Shown here in pieces: positions 18,386 to 26,297 of a stretch of 64,000 nucleotides of DNA. Each line of letters opens with the position of its first letter. Within the stretch, counting starts at the first letter, position 1. The DNA comes from Candidatus Defluviibacterium haderslevense (GTDB lineage Bacteria > Bacteroidota > Bacteroidia > Chitinophagales > Saprospiraceae). A model generated the notes under the pieces. That model saw nothing but the letters and a program-made list of their open reading frames with translations. It did not search any database and had not been told where the DNA came from. The position numbers and the translations under genes are program-made. The stretch spans positions 3,609,501 through 3,673,500 of the forward strand of contig JADJRL010000003.1 in the NCBI GenBank assembly GCA_016712225.1, given 5' to 3'.

Positions 18386-18575
18386 GATCTGTTGTAAGCA
18401 CTATGCTTCAATCGGAGCAGGCGCGGTAAGGTAAAATAAATGTGCAGCAAGCCATATTTTAAAATATGAAAAGTATGCAGTTCTTTTATTATTATAGAAG
18501 TGATAGTCCAAACGGCATTGTTGGCTTTAATAAGAATAATGAAAACATTATAAATGATTTCATAAAGTTTTTTTG

Positions 18576-18703
18576 GCGCACAACGTCTGGAGATTCTTCC
18601 CATAACGTTTCTGACGAATGCCAAATATAAGACATTTTTTAAGAATTAAGCTTTAGATCAAAAATAAGCCTTAATCGATATGGAGAGTACTCATGTTATG
18701 CAC
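18576..18703 (-). other. Weak attC-like site after the 239-residue protein gene
   Basis: On the minus strand it starts with GTGCATAAC (18695-18703), 8 bp past the stop codon at 18712, and ends with GTTGTGCGC near 18576-18584. Arms CTTCCCATAACG and CGATATGGAGAG pair at 9 of 12 positions; the outermost arms pair poorly. The start GTGCATAAC agrees at 7 of 9 positions with the complement of the 5' boundary of the same cassette (GTTAGTCAC). Length is 128 bp, similar to the two stronger sites at 19435 and 21093. On its own it would not convince. Its spacing in the array is what supports it. Confidence 0.4.
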
Positions 18704-18711
18704 AGTGTGAT

Positions 18712-19431
18712 CTAACAAGCACAATAATAAGATATTTTTACTCCTTCTTTAACTTTTAAAAGAAAGTAGTGGCAAGATCCCTCTATGTCAAAGTTTAGAT
18801 TTTTATCTGTTGATTTCCAAACAGAAATCAGATCTTGCAAGTTTGAGTTATCCTTTATAGCAAATTTTTGAGTATAGAATTTTATAATTGTAAATACTTC
18901 ATATAAATCTATGTTTGGTATAAATACTTCAATATTAAAAAACTCACCACTTGTATATTTATATCTATAATTATTTAATAATCTAGGTTCAAATAAACAA
19001 TTTTTATAATCCTTAAACTTATTTTGAATACAAATTGTATCAAAAATATCTGATGATCTGTTTTTATATAAAAAGTATTCGAATCCGTCTTTAAATGTGG
19101 TGTCTGGTTCTAATTTTAAAAAGTTTATTTTATTTACATATCCTGAAATAGAATCATACTTTATCTTGTACCATCTTTCATTATAAACCAATTGAATTTT
19201 ATTGTAAATTCCTGTGTCCAATATTTTAATGTTAGATTTTGCAATAGTTATACTATCTAAAATGATAAATTTACCAAAAGGAATTTTACATAATATTTTT
19301 GAGTTTAATGTTGGATCATTTCTCAAGTACGCTCCTGAATAATTCCAATTATATAGTGTATCTCCAAGTTGGAAATTCGCTTTAATTAAGCAACTATTTA
19401 AGGATAACAAACAAAAAATAAGTATTTTCAT
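18712..19431 (-). CDS. Secreted SH3-like-domain protein (cassette gene)
   Basis: A 239-residue protein with a signal peptide (about 1-18). Residues 28-105 look like a bacterial SH3 domain: 'SGAYLRNDPTLNSKILCKIPFGKFIILDS … WYKIKYDSISGYVNKINFLKL', matching the usual 'LNVRSGPSxxxxVIxxLxxGxxV … WxKVxxxGxxGWV' layout. The C-terminal half is unassigned. Its start codon lies a few bases after the attC-like core at 19435, and another attC-like site follows its stop, so it has the packing of an integron cassette. It probably acts in the periplasm or at the wall. Confidence 0.7.
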   Translation of the reverse strand: MKILIFCLLSLNSCLIKANFQLGDTLYNWNYSGAYLRNDPTLNSKILCKIPFGKFIILDSITIAKSNIKILDTGIYNKIQLVYNERWYKIKYDSISGYVNKINFLKLEPDTTFKDGFEYFLYKNRSSDIFDTICIQNKFKDYKNCLFEPRLLNNYRYKYTSGEFFNIEVFIPNIDLYEVFTIIKFYTQKFAIKDNSNLQDLISVWKSTDKNLNFDIEGSCHYFLLKVKEGVKISYYCAC

Positions 19432-19434
19432 AAT

Positions 19435-19567
19435 GTGACTAACGGTCTAGGCTACCCACTGGCAGGATCATTGAGTAATGGTCTTGTTCCAGGTAACTAG
19501 ATTTCAAAGATACATCTTTCATTCTTTATATTCGTGAACCTGCTAGTGGGTAGCTTATGTTATCAGG
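19435..19567 (-). other. attC-like site between cassette genes
   Basis: Arms 19451-19466 (GCTACCCACTGGCAGG) and 19539-19554 (CCTGCTAGTGGGTAGC) pair at 15 of 16 positions around a 72-nt loop. The minus-strand left end is CCTGATAAC and the right end is GTTAGTCAC, giving the AAC/GTT ends expected of attC. The left end CCTGATAAC is the exact reverse complement of GTTATCAGG, the core that precedes the same gene (19574-21091) at site 21093-21229. Integron cassettes show exactly this, because the six bases after the crossover belong to the cassette's own site. Confidence 0.7.
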
Positions 19568-19573
19568 ATTTGT

Positions 19574-21091
19574 TCAATTCAATTGGAATGTTCCATATTC
19601 AGATTTCCAGAATCCCTCACTATTTTCACCTGCTTTTCCAATTAAATACACTTTGTATGTACCGGCCTTAAAACCGGAGATATCTACTTTCAAATACTCA
19701 ACCCCTTTCCATGATTCATATGGCAACCTTATATTTAATGCCAATTCCTTATATACTCCATTTCCATTAACCATGTTCTCAATGATTATAAGAGGGACCT
19801 CTTTGATTGTCTCTTTTCCATAATTATAATTAATTCCAAATGACAAGGTCAGCTTTGTTGTATCAACATATACTTGATATAAATCCATGAATATTCTTAA
19901 ATCGTTACCCACAAATTCTTTCCATTCTTCTTGCGTGGAATTATGTACAATAAAATATGCCAGATTACTCCTATATTCCGATGGAACTTCATTTAAGTAA
20001 ATTCTCTTTATTAACTGCAGGGCCTCGAGATCAATACGATGCTCTAGAATACCATCCATTGGGTTTGAAAGCGCACTCACAATTTTAAATGCAAATAATT
20101 TAAAGTTTTCATTTGACAGTAGAGGTATAATTTTATCTCTAATTTCCTTTTGCTTTGCTTTTTGAAATTTAAGTATAGATGCTGAAGGAATTGGGTAGTT
20201 ATTTTCATATACTTTCCTACAAGCTCCAACTAAAAAGGAAAGTGCCTGCTTTCGATCTATTGTTAAGTTTAATTCATTGAGAGCAGTAGATGTTAAGAAA
20301 TCGATATCAGAATAGGTAGCAAAGGATTTTCTACCATAGTCATCCAAAATGCCGGTATACCCAATCCAGTCTACTTCAATTGGAAACCTAACTTCTCGGA
20401 AGAGTTTGCTTGCGAGCCATGTGTCTTTGGAAATATTCGCTTCAGTGATCCTCTTGAAAATGTCATATTCTATGGAGCCCCAACCGCAATCCTCATTTAA
20501 TCCACATCGTTTACCAAACTCCTGTCTATTTGCGGCTAGCCATTGAAAAAGCAATTGATTTCGAACAACAGAATCGTGGAGATTTCTAATTTCTTGTATA
20601 GCACGAATTCTATTATCCACAGATTCAATTCTTTGCTTCAAATTACTCCATGACATCGTATCATTTAGTGGAGAAAAAGTAAACTTTCCAGGAATTTTAT
20701 ACTGAAATGGTACTAATATTTTACCGCTTACCAATAGGCGAAATCCAGAGAAAGTAGCATTGTATTTTCCTTCTTTATCAACACTAATATAAACCATTAT
20801 GGACTCGGCCTGCTCAAAACCAACGGTTTTCCTTTGAAATTCATCTGTTCCTGTGGAATATATTCTCTCAAGACCATTTATTTCAAATGTATCCAAGAAA
20901 GGTTTGTTGGAGTTTATTTCATGACCACAAAACTTATAAATGCCATTGGAGTTCGACAAGTATTTTACCTCCATTACTTTATCTGATTTTATGGACAATT
21001 CCACAATAGACAATGTTGGAAATATCGCAGCCTGAACATGATTGAGAATGATTACTAAAACAAGGATTAAAAATATTCTTTTCTTTTTCAT
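19574..21091 (-). CDS. Secreted protein of unknown function (cassette gene)
   Basis: A 505-residue protein with a signal peptide (about 1-22). Beta-rich N- and C-terminal parts flank a helical middle ('LKQRIESVDNRIRAIQEIRNLHD', about 150-180). It contains 'RCGLNEDCGWGSIEYDIFKRI' but no motif I can name. The C-terminus ('GFKAGTYKVYLIGKAGENSEGFW') resembles an immunoglobulin-like end. The ATG is the second base after the core GTTATCAGG of the upstream attC-like site, and the downstream site begins 6 bp after the stop. It is an unusually long cassette gene. Function unknown. Confidence 0.7.
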   Translation of the reverse strand: MKKKRIFLILVLVIILNHVQAAIFPTLSIVELSIKSDKVMEVKYLSNSNGIYKFCGHEINSNKPFLDTFEINGLERIYSTGTDEFQRKTVGFEQAESIMVYISVDKEGKYNATFSGFRLLVSGKILVPFQYKIPGKFTFSPLNDTMSWSNLKQRIESVDNRIRAIQEIRNLHDSVVRNQLLFQWLAANRQEFGKRCGLNEDCGWGSIEYDIFKRITEANISKDTWLASKLFREVRFPIEVDWIGYTGILDDYGRKSFATYSDIDFLTSTALNELNLTIDRKQALSFLVGACRKVYENNYPIPSASILKFQKAKQKEIRDKIIPLLSNENFKLFAFKIVSALSNPMDGILEHRIDLEALQLIKRIYLNEVPSEYRSNLAYFIVHNSTQEEWKEFVGNDLRIFMDLYQVYVDTTKLTLSFGINYNYGKETIKEVPLIIIENMVNGNGVYKELALNIRLPYESWKGVEYLKVDISGFKAGTYKVYLIGKAGENSEGFWKSEYGTFQLN

Positions 21092-21092
21092 A

Positions 21093-21229
21093 CCTGATAA
21101 CGTTCCGTCGCTTCTCGTCAGTTGCGAACCTCGGAACTTTTTATTTTCCGTTAAAGATAAAAATTCTTGCGAAACGCAAACATGAACTTACAACAAAATT
21201 CGCAATTGCGAGAAACGGCTGTTGTAAGC
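21093..21229 (-). other. attC-like site upstream of the 505-residue protein gene
   Basis: Arms 21112-21128 (TTCTCGTCAGTTGCGAA) and 21199-21214 (TTCGCAATTGCGAGAA) pair with one bulge and one mismatch, extended by CCGT/ACGG, around a loop of about 70 nt. The minus-strand left end is GCTTACAAC (21221-21229) and the right end is GTTATCAGG (21093-21101). The left end agrees at 8 of 9 positions with the complement of GTTATAAGC, the core at 21617-21625 preceding the 70-residue gene. The right end is perfectly complementary to the left end of the site at 19435-19567. Confidence 0.7.
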
Positions 21230-21389
21230 AGTTTTATTTTGTTTCGTAATCATACTTTCCTTTTTCATATTCGTCTAATTCGGCGTCATTCTTTCCAAAC
21301 AATATTTTTGAAAAGTGTCTATATTCGACTAACTTCTTTTTTCTCAATAAATCAGTTATCAAATAATAAACAAAAGGATGCTTTAAATC

Positions 21390-21602
21390 CTATAACTTTA
21401 ATTTTGAATATCGCTTTCTTGATTTTGGATATTGCTCCCAAAACCTTTTATAATCATCATAAATTTTGTCCGTTACTTTCTCAATTATTTCAGTCAAAAG
21501 TTCTTTTGGAATTTCATTATTTGAAACTCCATTATAATACTCTTCAATTTCCAAGTGGAAATTTTTCTTAGGTTCTATTTTATTTTCAGTTCTCCAGAAC
21601 AT
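21390..21602 (-). CDS. Small hydrophilic protein (cassette gene)
   Basis: A 70-residue, highly charged, mainly helical protein (FHLEIEEYYNGV … ELLTEIIEKVTDKIYDDYKRFWEQYPKSRKRY). No family is recognised. The start codon lies 14 bp after a possible attC core (GTTATAAGC on the minus strand, 21617-21625) and an attC-like site follows about 160 bp after the stop. This is the third member of the putative cassette array. It could be a small regulator or antitoxin-like protein, but that is only a guess from size and charge. Confidence 0.5.
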   Translation of the reverse strand: MFWRTENKIEPKKNFHLEIEEYYNGVSNNEIPKELLTEIIEKVTDKIYDDYKRFWEQYPKSRKRYSKLKL

Positions 21603-21616
21603 CAGTTCTCAAAATT

Positions 21617-21644
21617 GCTTATAACATTTGGGTTCCCAAAAGTT
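21617..21644 (-). other. Possible cassette boundary / truncated attC
   Basis: GCTTATAAC on the plus strand (21617-21625) is the complement of a GTTATAAGC core. It is followed by TTTGGG (21627-21632), two bases, CCCAAA (21635-21640), one base and GTT (21642-21644). This is a mini-palindrome with AAC/GTT ends only 22 bp long. It is too short for a working attC and may be a deletion remnant or chance. Its value is that the core matches the 70-residue cassette's own site at 8 of 9 positions. Confidence 0.35.
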
Positions 21645-22438
21645 CATTTGAGAGTTTCTTGAATATCGCTTATATAATTTGGTAATTAAATCATTCATAA
21701 TGAAATAGTTAATTTACAATCTTGATCTTTTATTTTTTAATTTAAATAGTTTGACTATTCTAAATTAATTAGAAAATTCAATCTATTTAAGATATATCCA
21801 TGACATTCATCACATACGAATGATAGAATTGTATTTTTTAAATCCTTCTAACCTTCAGAAACATGATCTAAAATAAATTACCTTCTATGTATAAATTGCA
21901 GTTCTACCTTTTACATGACAAATATATCAAAACTTATCTATAGGTAAAGACATTCTTACAAAATAAATTTTTGTAAACTAATTCAGTGGGTAACTAATCT
22001 TTTGTATCAAGCCAAGAATTGGTTCCGAATCTATTGTATGAATTGGAATTCAAATTCTTCTAGCGGACTGAATAGCTTCCTTTTAAAAGAAATGATCTAT
22101 AATAGAAACCAATAATTCCCAGCCAACTCAGATCAGAATGTTCTAATTCTTCCTAGGGTCATTTTTGAATTGCTGAATCCAGGGTTTTGTATAGGACAAT
22201 TATTCTTTTTTACCAAGTAATTAAACATTTTTTGTATTTTTTAAAGAATATTTCACCACGATTACTCCACGACTATTCCACGACTTATCCTCGTATAATT
22301 CGCATATGTTCCGCTACTGGGATTTCTCCCTGACAATAATATTTACATATTCAAATTCGTTTAAGTAATGAGAGCAAAATGTTTTTTGATCCTGATCAAA
22401 AAACATGGTAATTATTTTAACACTATAATTTTTTAAGT
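21645..22438. other. Non-coding stretch, nothing recognised
   Basis: About 790 AT-rich bases without a convincing gene on either strand. A short minus-strand frame (MNDLITKLYKRYSRNSQMNFW…) starting near 21700 has a protein-like look but ends after about 29 residues. A small direct repeat of 'CCACGAxTAxTCCACGAC' type occurs near 22255-22285. No terminator or RNA gene is seen. Confidence 0.4.
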
Positions 22439-23188
22439 ATGGGACGCCAAATCGGATTAATCAAAATCTCAGGTAAATTCAATGATCTGAGTTTTTACAA
22501 AAGTAAAGATGGGTACATCGTTCGCACCAAAGGAGGATCCAGTAAAGCCCGAATCAAAACAGATCCTGCCTTCGCTAGAACTCGGGAGAATAATCAAGAG
22601 TTTGCAGAAGTAAATCATTCAGGTAAATGGATTCGCACATCCTTTAGAAACATTACAGCTAATGAATCAGATGCTTTAGTTGTAAGTCGAATGGTGACGC
22701 AGCTTTCTAAAGTGATAAAGTTGGATACCATTAATCTGCGTGGATCTAGAAAAGTTGGGATGGGTTTATCTACAATGGAGGGTAAGAAATTATTGAAGGG
22801 ATTTAATTTCAATAAAGAGTCCTTATTGAGTAAAGTTTTTAAATCCAAATATCTAGTGGATAGTGCAAGTGGGGTGGTGCGTATTCCGGATTTCATACCT
22901 AAGCAAGATTTGGTTTGTCCTGCTTCAGCGACTCATTGCAGGATTGAAAGTGCCTGGTCTGAAATTGATTTTGCATCTGGAGCGATACATTCATCCATTA
23001 GTCCTATAGTTTCATTAGTCATGGATCAAACTATAAGTAATGTGGTGTTATCTCCTGTGCAGGTACCGACAGGGGTAGGTATTTTATTTGTTGTATTAAA
23101 AGTGAGCTTTTTTCAGGAGATCAATGGGGTGGTGTATTCTTTGAATAATGGAGGGTTGAATGCTATTGAAATTGTGTCAGTGAGTTAA
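22439..23188 (+). CDS. Conserved Bacteroidota protein of unknown function
   Basis: A 249-residue soluble protein without signal peptide. The N-terminus (MGRQIGLIKISGKFNDLSFYKSKDGYIVRTKGG) and the following 'DPAFARTRENNQEFAEV' belong to a family I recognise from many Bacteroidota genomes ('xGxIKLxGTIGDxxFYKSxDGYxxREKGG … RTRENxxEF'). That family has no assigned function and is often found in accessory regions, sometimes near phage-like genes. The C-terminal half is beta-rich. It stands alone, with about 800 non-coding bases upstream and about 960 downstream. Length is normal for the family. Confidence 0.75.
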   Translation: MGRQIGLIKISGKFNDLSFYKSKDGYIVRTKGGSSKARIKTDPAFARTRENNQEFAEVNHSGKWIRTSFRNITANESDALVVSRMVTQLSKVIKLDTINLRGSRKVGMGLSTMEGKKLLKGFNFNKESLLSKVFKSKYLVDSASGVVRIPDFIPKQDLVCPASATHCRIESAWSEIDFASGAIHSSISPIVSLVMDQTISNVVLSPVQVPTGVGILFVVLKVSFFQEINGVVYSLNNGGLNAIEIVSVS

Positions 23189-23258
23189 AATTTCATTGTG
23201 GGGCGAAGGTTTTATATACACGTTCCTGGGACTAATTCTTTGTTCTTTTTTCTTGAAA

Positions 23259-23346
23259 CATGATTGAGTGATCTTGCCTTAGCAAGAAATTTGTGATCCA
23301 AAATCACAAATTAACGAATGAACCGAAGCCTGTATCAGGCTGAGGG
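23259..23346 (+). repeat. 88-bp three-hairpin module, copy 1
   Basis: Contains three perfect stems in a row: CTTGC/GCAAG (23273-23277, 23282-23286), AATTTGTGAT/ATCACAAATT (23288-23297, 23303-23312) and AGCCTG/CAGGCT (23327-23332, 23336-23341). The same 88 bases occur in opposite orientation at 33177-33264 with a single difference, which falls in the loop of the first hairpin (CTTA versus CTCA). It behaves like a small mobile or structured-RNA repeat. Confidence 0.85.
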
Positions 23347-23361
23347 AAACCAAAATTCTAG

Positions 23362-23389
23362 CCTGCCTGACTGATTTCAGTCAGGCAGG
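23362..23389. other. Perfect 11-bp hairpin
   Basis: CCTGCCTGACT (23362-23372), loop GATTTC, AGTCAGGCAGG (23379-23389). No T-run follows on either strand, so it is not a standard terminator. It is present only in copy 1 of the direct repeat. Confidence 0.7.
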
Positions 23390-23617
23390 ACTGTAAGGTC
23401 TAAGCCTAAAATGATTTCATGAAACCTAAATTCAAAAAACTCGCCTTTGGCCTTCTGTCTTTTATTTAGCCTGACACTTGCCCAGCTCGCATTTATGTTC
23501 TTGTTTTTTGCATTGTGTTGGGCTCAAACAGTTTTGAATTTTTACATTTTGTTTTCAATGCAACTTCCTTTTAATGGTTTTACATTATTCTCAAATATTA
23601 ATTTTCGTTATAATTAA

Positions 23618-23820
23618 TAATTCTTTGTTCTTTTTTCTTGAAAAAAAAGAACCAAAAATTCAAGACTGTAAGGTCTAAGCCTAAAATGATTGCATGAAAC
23701 CTAAATTCAAAAAACTCGCTTTAGGCCATATTTCTTTTGTTTAGCTTAACACTTGCCCAGCTCGCATTTATGTTCCTTTTTTTAGCATTGTGTTGAGCTC
23801 ATACAGTTTTGAATTTTTAA
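23618..23820 (+). repeat. Direct repeat, copy 2 (without the module)
   Basis: Matches copy 1 (23234-23547) at 'AATTCTTTGTTCTTTTTTC' and again over about 155 bp from 23664. The copies differ by scattered substitutions, and this one lacks the 88-bp module. It contains no reading frame. About 330 bases of AT-rich DNA without recognised content follow, up to 24149. Confidence 0.7.
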
Positions 23821-24149
23821 CGGTTTCATTCCATCATTTTTTAACGGCTTATCCCTTAAGGTCGATCCTAATTTCTAATTCTACTAATTATTGACAAATA
23901 CCACGATCGTTGATGTCTCTGAGTTCGATTCGATATATTCCCCATATAGGCTTAAAATTTAAGGTGCAATATATTTAATGCCATTTAAGCCATTCAAAAG
24001 TTGCATAAAAAGGGTAGTGTATAGCACAATTTTTAAATCAAAAGATTGTTTAGTTTATTAATTAAATATATCTTTGAATGATGTTAACATCAGAAATTGT
24101 TACCAGTTTTAAAAAACTACCAAAATAGAGTAGGCTAAAAATTATTGAG

Positions 24150-24281
24150 ATGGTTATTAACACACTTTATGATACTGAGGAGGATAAATTAGAGAAAGCA
24201 GCTTTATCAATGATTAATGATTATAGACATGACCAAGAACTAACTGCTTTTACATCATTAGACATGGAAACTTTCTACTGA
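24150..24281 (+). CDS. Small antitoxin-like protein
   Basis: A 43-codon frame (MVINTLYDTEEDKLEKAAL … MINDYRHDQELTAFTSLDMETFY). The end 'DYxxDxELTAFTSLDxExFY' is typical of short antitoxin-like proteins in Bacteroidota toxin-antitoxin pairs. No toxin gene (RelE/ParE/PIN) follows within 150 bp. It may be an orphan antitoxin or a truncated gene. The call rests on motif memory and length only. Confidence 0.4.
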   Translation: MVINTLYDTEEDKLEKAALSMINDYRHDQELTAFTSLDMETFY

Positions 24282-24442
24282 TGCTCAACATATTTGTTTT
24301 GTAACTGTTTTAAAAGTTGACAGCTGAGTAAGTTAGAATTTAAATTATATGGTAAATTTTTTAAGAATAAGGCAATATTACTCAATAAACCTAAAATATG
24401 GATATTCCATAATTGAAACAATATGACCTAAAGAACTTACCT

Positions 24443-24610
24443 ATGGAAAAGAGTGAACACATAGTTAAAGAATTTCATGCAGTTGAATTCATGAGAGAAG
24501 TTCGAAATGAATTAACAGAAATGTATTTGAAAGATAAACAAAATTATTTGGACTATCTAAAAAAAACATTGGAAGACTTTAAAAATACACAGAAAAAGGA
24601 CTGCCATTAA
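24443..24610 (+). CDS. Small helical protein, unknown
   Basis: From ATG at 24443 it encodes 55 residues; an upstream TTG at 24413 would add ten. The sequence is highly charged and helical (HIVKEFHAVEFMREVRNELTEMYLKDKQNYLDYLKKTLEDF). The 'FxAVEFMRxVRxEL' pattern suggests a small DNA- or protein-binding antitoxin-type protein, unproven. Its stop codon runs into a compound hairpin at 24608-24660. Confidence 0.45.
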   Translation: MEKSEHIVKEFHAVEFMREVRNELTEMYLKDKQNYLDYLKKTLEDFKNTQKKDCH

Positions 24611-24660
24611 CACTGGAATAGCGAAGAGACTTCCTAAAAGTCTTCCATTTCCAGTGCCAA
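24608..24660. other. Compound hairpin after a small gene
   Basis: Outer arms CACTGGAA (24611-24618) and TTCCAGTG (24649-24656) are perfect. Inner arms GAAGAGACTT (24623-24632) and AAGTCTTC (24638-24645) pair with two extra bases. No T-run follows, so it is not a classical terminator. It resembles an attC palindrome in size, but the right end has CCAAC instead of a GTT core. Confidence 0.5.
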
Positions 24661-24699
24661 CTGCTGAGCGTAATATTCAGAGACTATCAATAAGACAAT

Positions 24700-26058
24700 A
24701 TGAACCAAGAACTTTGGAACAAAATATTAGCATTTGACTTTGACAATCCACCAAGTGAATATGGATTTTCAACAAGACTTGCAAACGAGAATTTTTGGAC
24801 AAGAGAATTTGCAGACCAAGCAATTATAGAATATAAGAAATTTATGTATTTAGCGGCAACTTCAGAATTTATGGTTTCGCCTTCTAAAATAATTGATAAT
24901 GTTTGGCATCAACATTTGATTTTCACTCAATCTTATCAAGACTTTTGCAACATACTTGGTAAACAAATTCAACATATTCCTTCTACTCACACCAGAGAAG
25001 AATTTGAAAAGTTTAAAAAAGCAAAAGAAAGAACAATAAAGTTTTACGAAAGAGATTTTGGCAAACAACCTAAAAACATTTGGACATACAATGATATGTT
25101 TGAAAGTTTAAATCTTGAAAAGGCAAAGTTCAAGTTGAGAACATTTCTAATCTTTGGAGTACTTGCCTTTATTTGTTTAACAGTTCCAGCTTACTTTTTA
25201 TTAAAACCAATTTATGTTCAAATAAACAATCCCTATTTTATTTACGGTTTTAGTGCTTTGACACTTGTTACATTTTTAGTACTTGAATTTTACAACAGAT
25301 CAAAACTCAAAAATATTGTTTCAGGTTTTGACGAAACATCCTTTATTTATAATCTACAACCATTTGAACTTGTGTATTTGAAAACACAAAAACTTTCAAA
25401 CGTTATAAATGGAACAGTAAATGAATTAGTTGATAATGGTACGATCAAAATAAATGAAAACGATAGTATTGAAGTTGCAAAAGGTAATGCTAATATTAAT
25501 AATTCACAACTTCAAGTAACTTCTGCATTGGCGGAATTAGGAACAACGTATTACCCTAAACTTTTGAGAAAATTATCAACAAAACCAGTCTTTTGGAACA
25601 TTCCAAACAGTATGGACGCTTTTGGAAAGTATTTCAACAAGTCTAAGATGTTTGGCTTTTTATTCTATGCAAATTTTGCAATCTTGAACTTTCTTATTTT
25701 ACTTTGTTTTACAAGAATTGTAACAGGAATTTTAAGAGACAAGCCTGTAATTCAAATTGTAATAGTGACACTTGTTTTAGCAATTATCACATTTGTTTTT
25801 TTACAAAGACTAACAAAACAAATTTCAACAACTACAATTCCAAACTTATACAAATACGATATTTTACCAACAAGACAAATTGATGACAATTGGCAATGGA
25901 CATATTTTTTATTGGGCACAGCAGTTTTGACAACATCATTTGTGCCATTAGTAAACTACATAGACAAAAACAATAACAATAGTGGTAACTGTGGTGCTTC
26001 ATGTGGCAGTAGCTGTGGCAGTTCCTGCAGTAGCTGTGGTGGTTGTGGTGGTGACTAA
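24700..26058 (+). CDS. Glycine-rich-domain/TIGR04222-type membrane protein
   Basis: A 452-residue protein. Residues 1-130 match the conserved part of glycine-rich domain-containing proteins: '…YKKFMYLAATSEFMVSPSKIIDNVWHQHLIFTQSYQDFC', with the invariant 'VDxVWHxHI' core. Then come membrane helices at about 143-165 and 178-197, a linker with 'LQPFELVYLKTQKLSNVINGTVNELVDNGTI', which is the signature of the TIGR04222 family, more helices, and a tail (428-452) of Cys/Ser/Gly. TIGR04222 proteins commonly end in such low-complexity tails. Function unknown. It sits in an accessory region between antitoxin-like small genes. Confidence 0.8.
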   Translation: MNQELWNKILAFDFDNPPSEYGFSTRLANENFWTREFADQAIIEYKKFMYLAATSEFMVSPSKIIDNVWHQHLIFTQSYQDFCNILGKQIQHIPSTHTREEFEKFKKAKERTIKFYERDFGKQPKNIWTYNDMFESLNLEKAKFKLRTFLIFGVLAFICLTVPAYFLLKPIYVQINNPYFIYGFSALTLVTFLVLEFYNRSKLKNIVSGFDETSFIYNLQPFELVYLKTQKLSNVINGTVNELVDNGTIKINENDSIEVAKGNANINNSQLQVTSALAELGTTYYPKLLRKLSTKPVFWNIPNSMDAFGKYFNKSKMFGFLFYANFAILNFLILLCFTRIVTGILRDKPVIQIVIVTLVLAIITFVFLQRLTKQISTTTIPNLYKYDILPTRQIDDNWQWTYFLLGTAVLTTSFVPLVNYIDKNNNNSGNCGASCGSSCGSSCSSCGGCGGD

Positions 26059-26103
26059 ACATAAAAAAGAATGATAAGTCAAAAAATACTACGCAGTACA
26101 GCA

Positions 26104-26216
26104 TTTGCAAGAAGTTGGCTGTTTAGTGGTTAAATACACATTTGTGCTGCGCATCAAGTTCGCTACTGGCAGACAGTTTTCGTCTCCGAAATCGCCAACT
26201 GCTTGTAGCTGCAAAG
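26104..26216. other. Imperfect long inverted repeat
   Basis: TTTGCAAGAAGTTGGC (26104-26119) pairs with 26194-26216 (GCCAACTGCTTG, four extra bases, TGCAAAG) across a 74-nt loop. It follows the TIGR04222 gene. The ends lack AAC/GTT cores, so I do not call it attC. It may be a hairpin or a remnant of a repeat. Confidence 0.4.
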
Positions 26217-26297
26217 CGTCATCTTATACACACTTCTTATATATTCTAGTTATGTCAACACAAACCAATATGTTGAGGTTTTCTTTTTCTTGTTATT

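Larger units (their letters stand above)
23234..23547 (+). repeat. Direct repeat, copy 1 (carrying an inserted module)
   Basis: Shares 'AATTCTTTGTTCTTTTTTC' at its left end and about 155 bp at its right part (23389-23547: 'GACTGTAAGGTCTAAGCC' … 'CACTTGCCCAGCTCGCATTT' … 'ACAGTTTTGAATTTTT') with copy 2 at 23618-23820. Between TTGAAA and AACCAAAA this copy contains an 88-bp hairpin-rich module (23259-23346), where copy 2 has only a few A. A hairpin at 23362-23389 is also extra. Confidence 0.75.

Noticed and set aside
18334..18624. 96-residue minus-strand frame overlapping the LuxR regulator end
   Set aside because: It overlaps a certain gene and has no recognisable features; the cassette-like site covers its start.
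24608..24660. Compound hairpin as an attC site
   Set aside because: Right end reads CCAAC, not a GTT core, and there is no boundary complementarity with a neighbouring site.
26104..26216. Long inverted repeat as another attC site
   Set aside because: Ends lack the AAC and GTT cores and the following gene is on the opposite strand; kept only as an inverted repeat.
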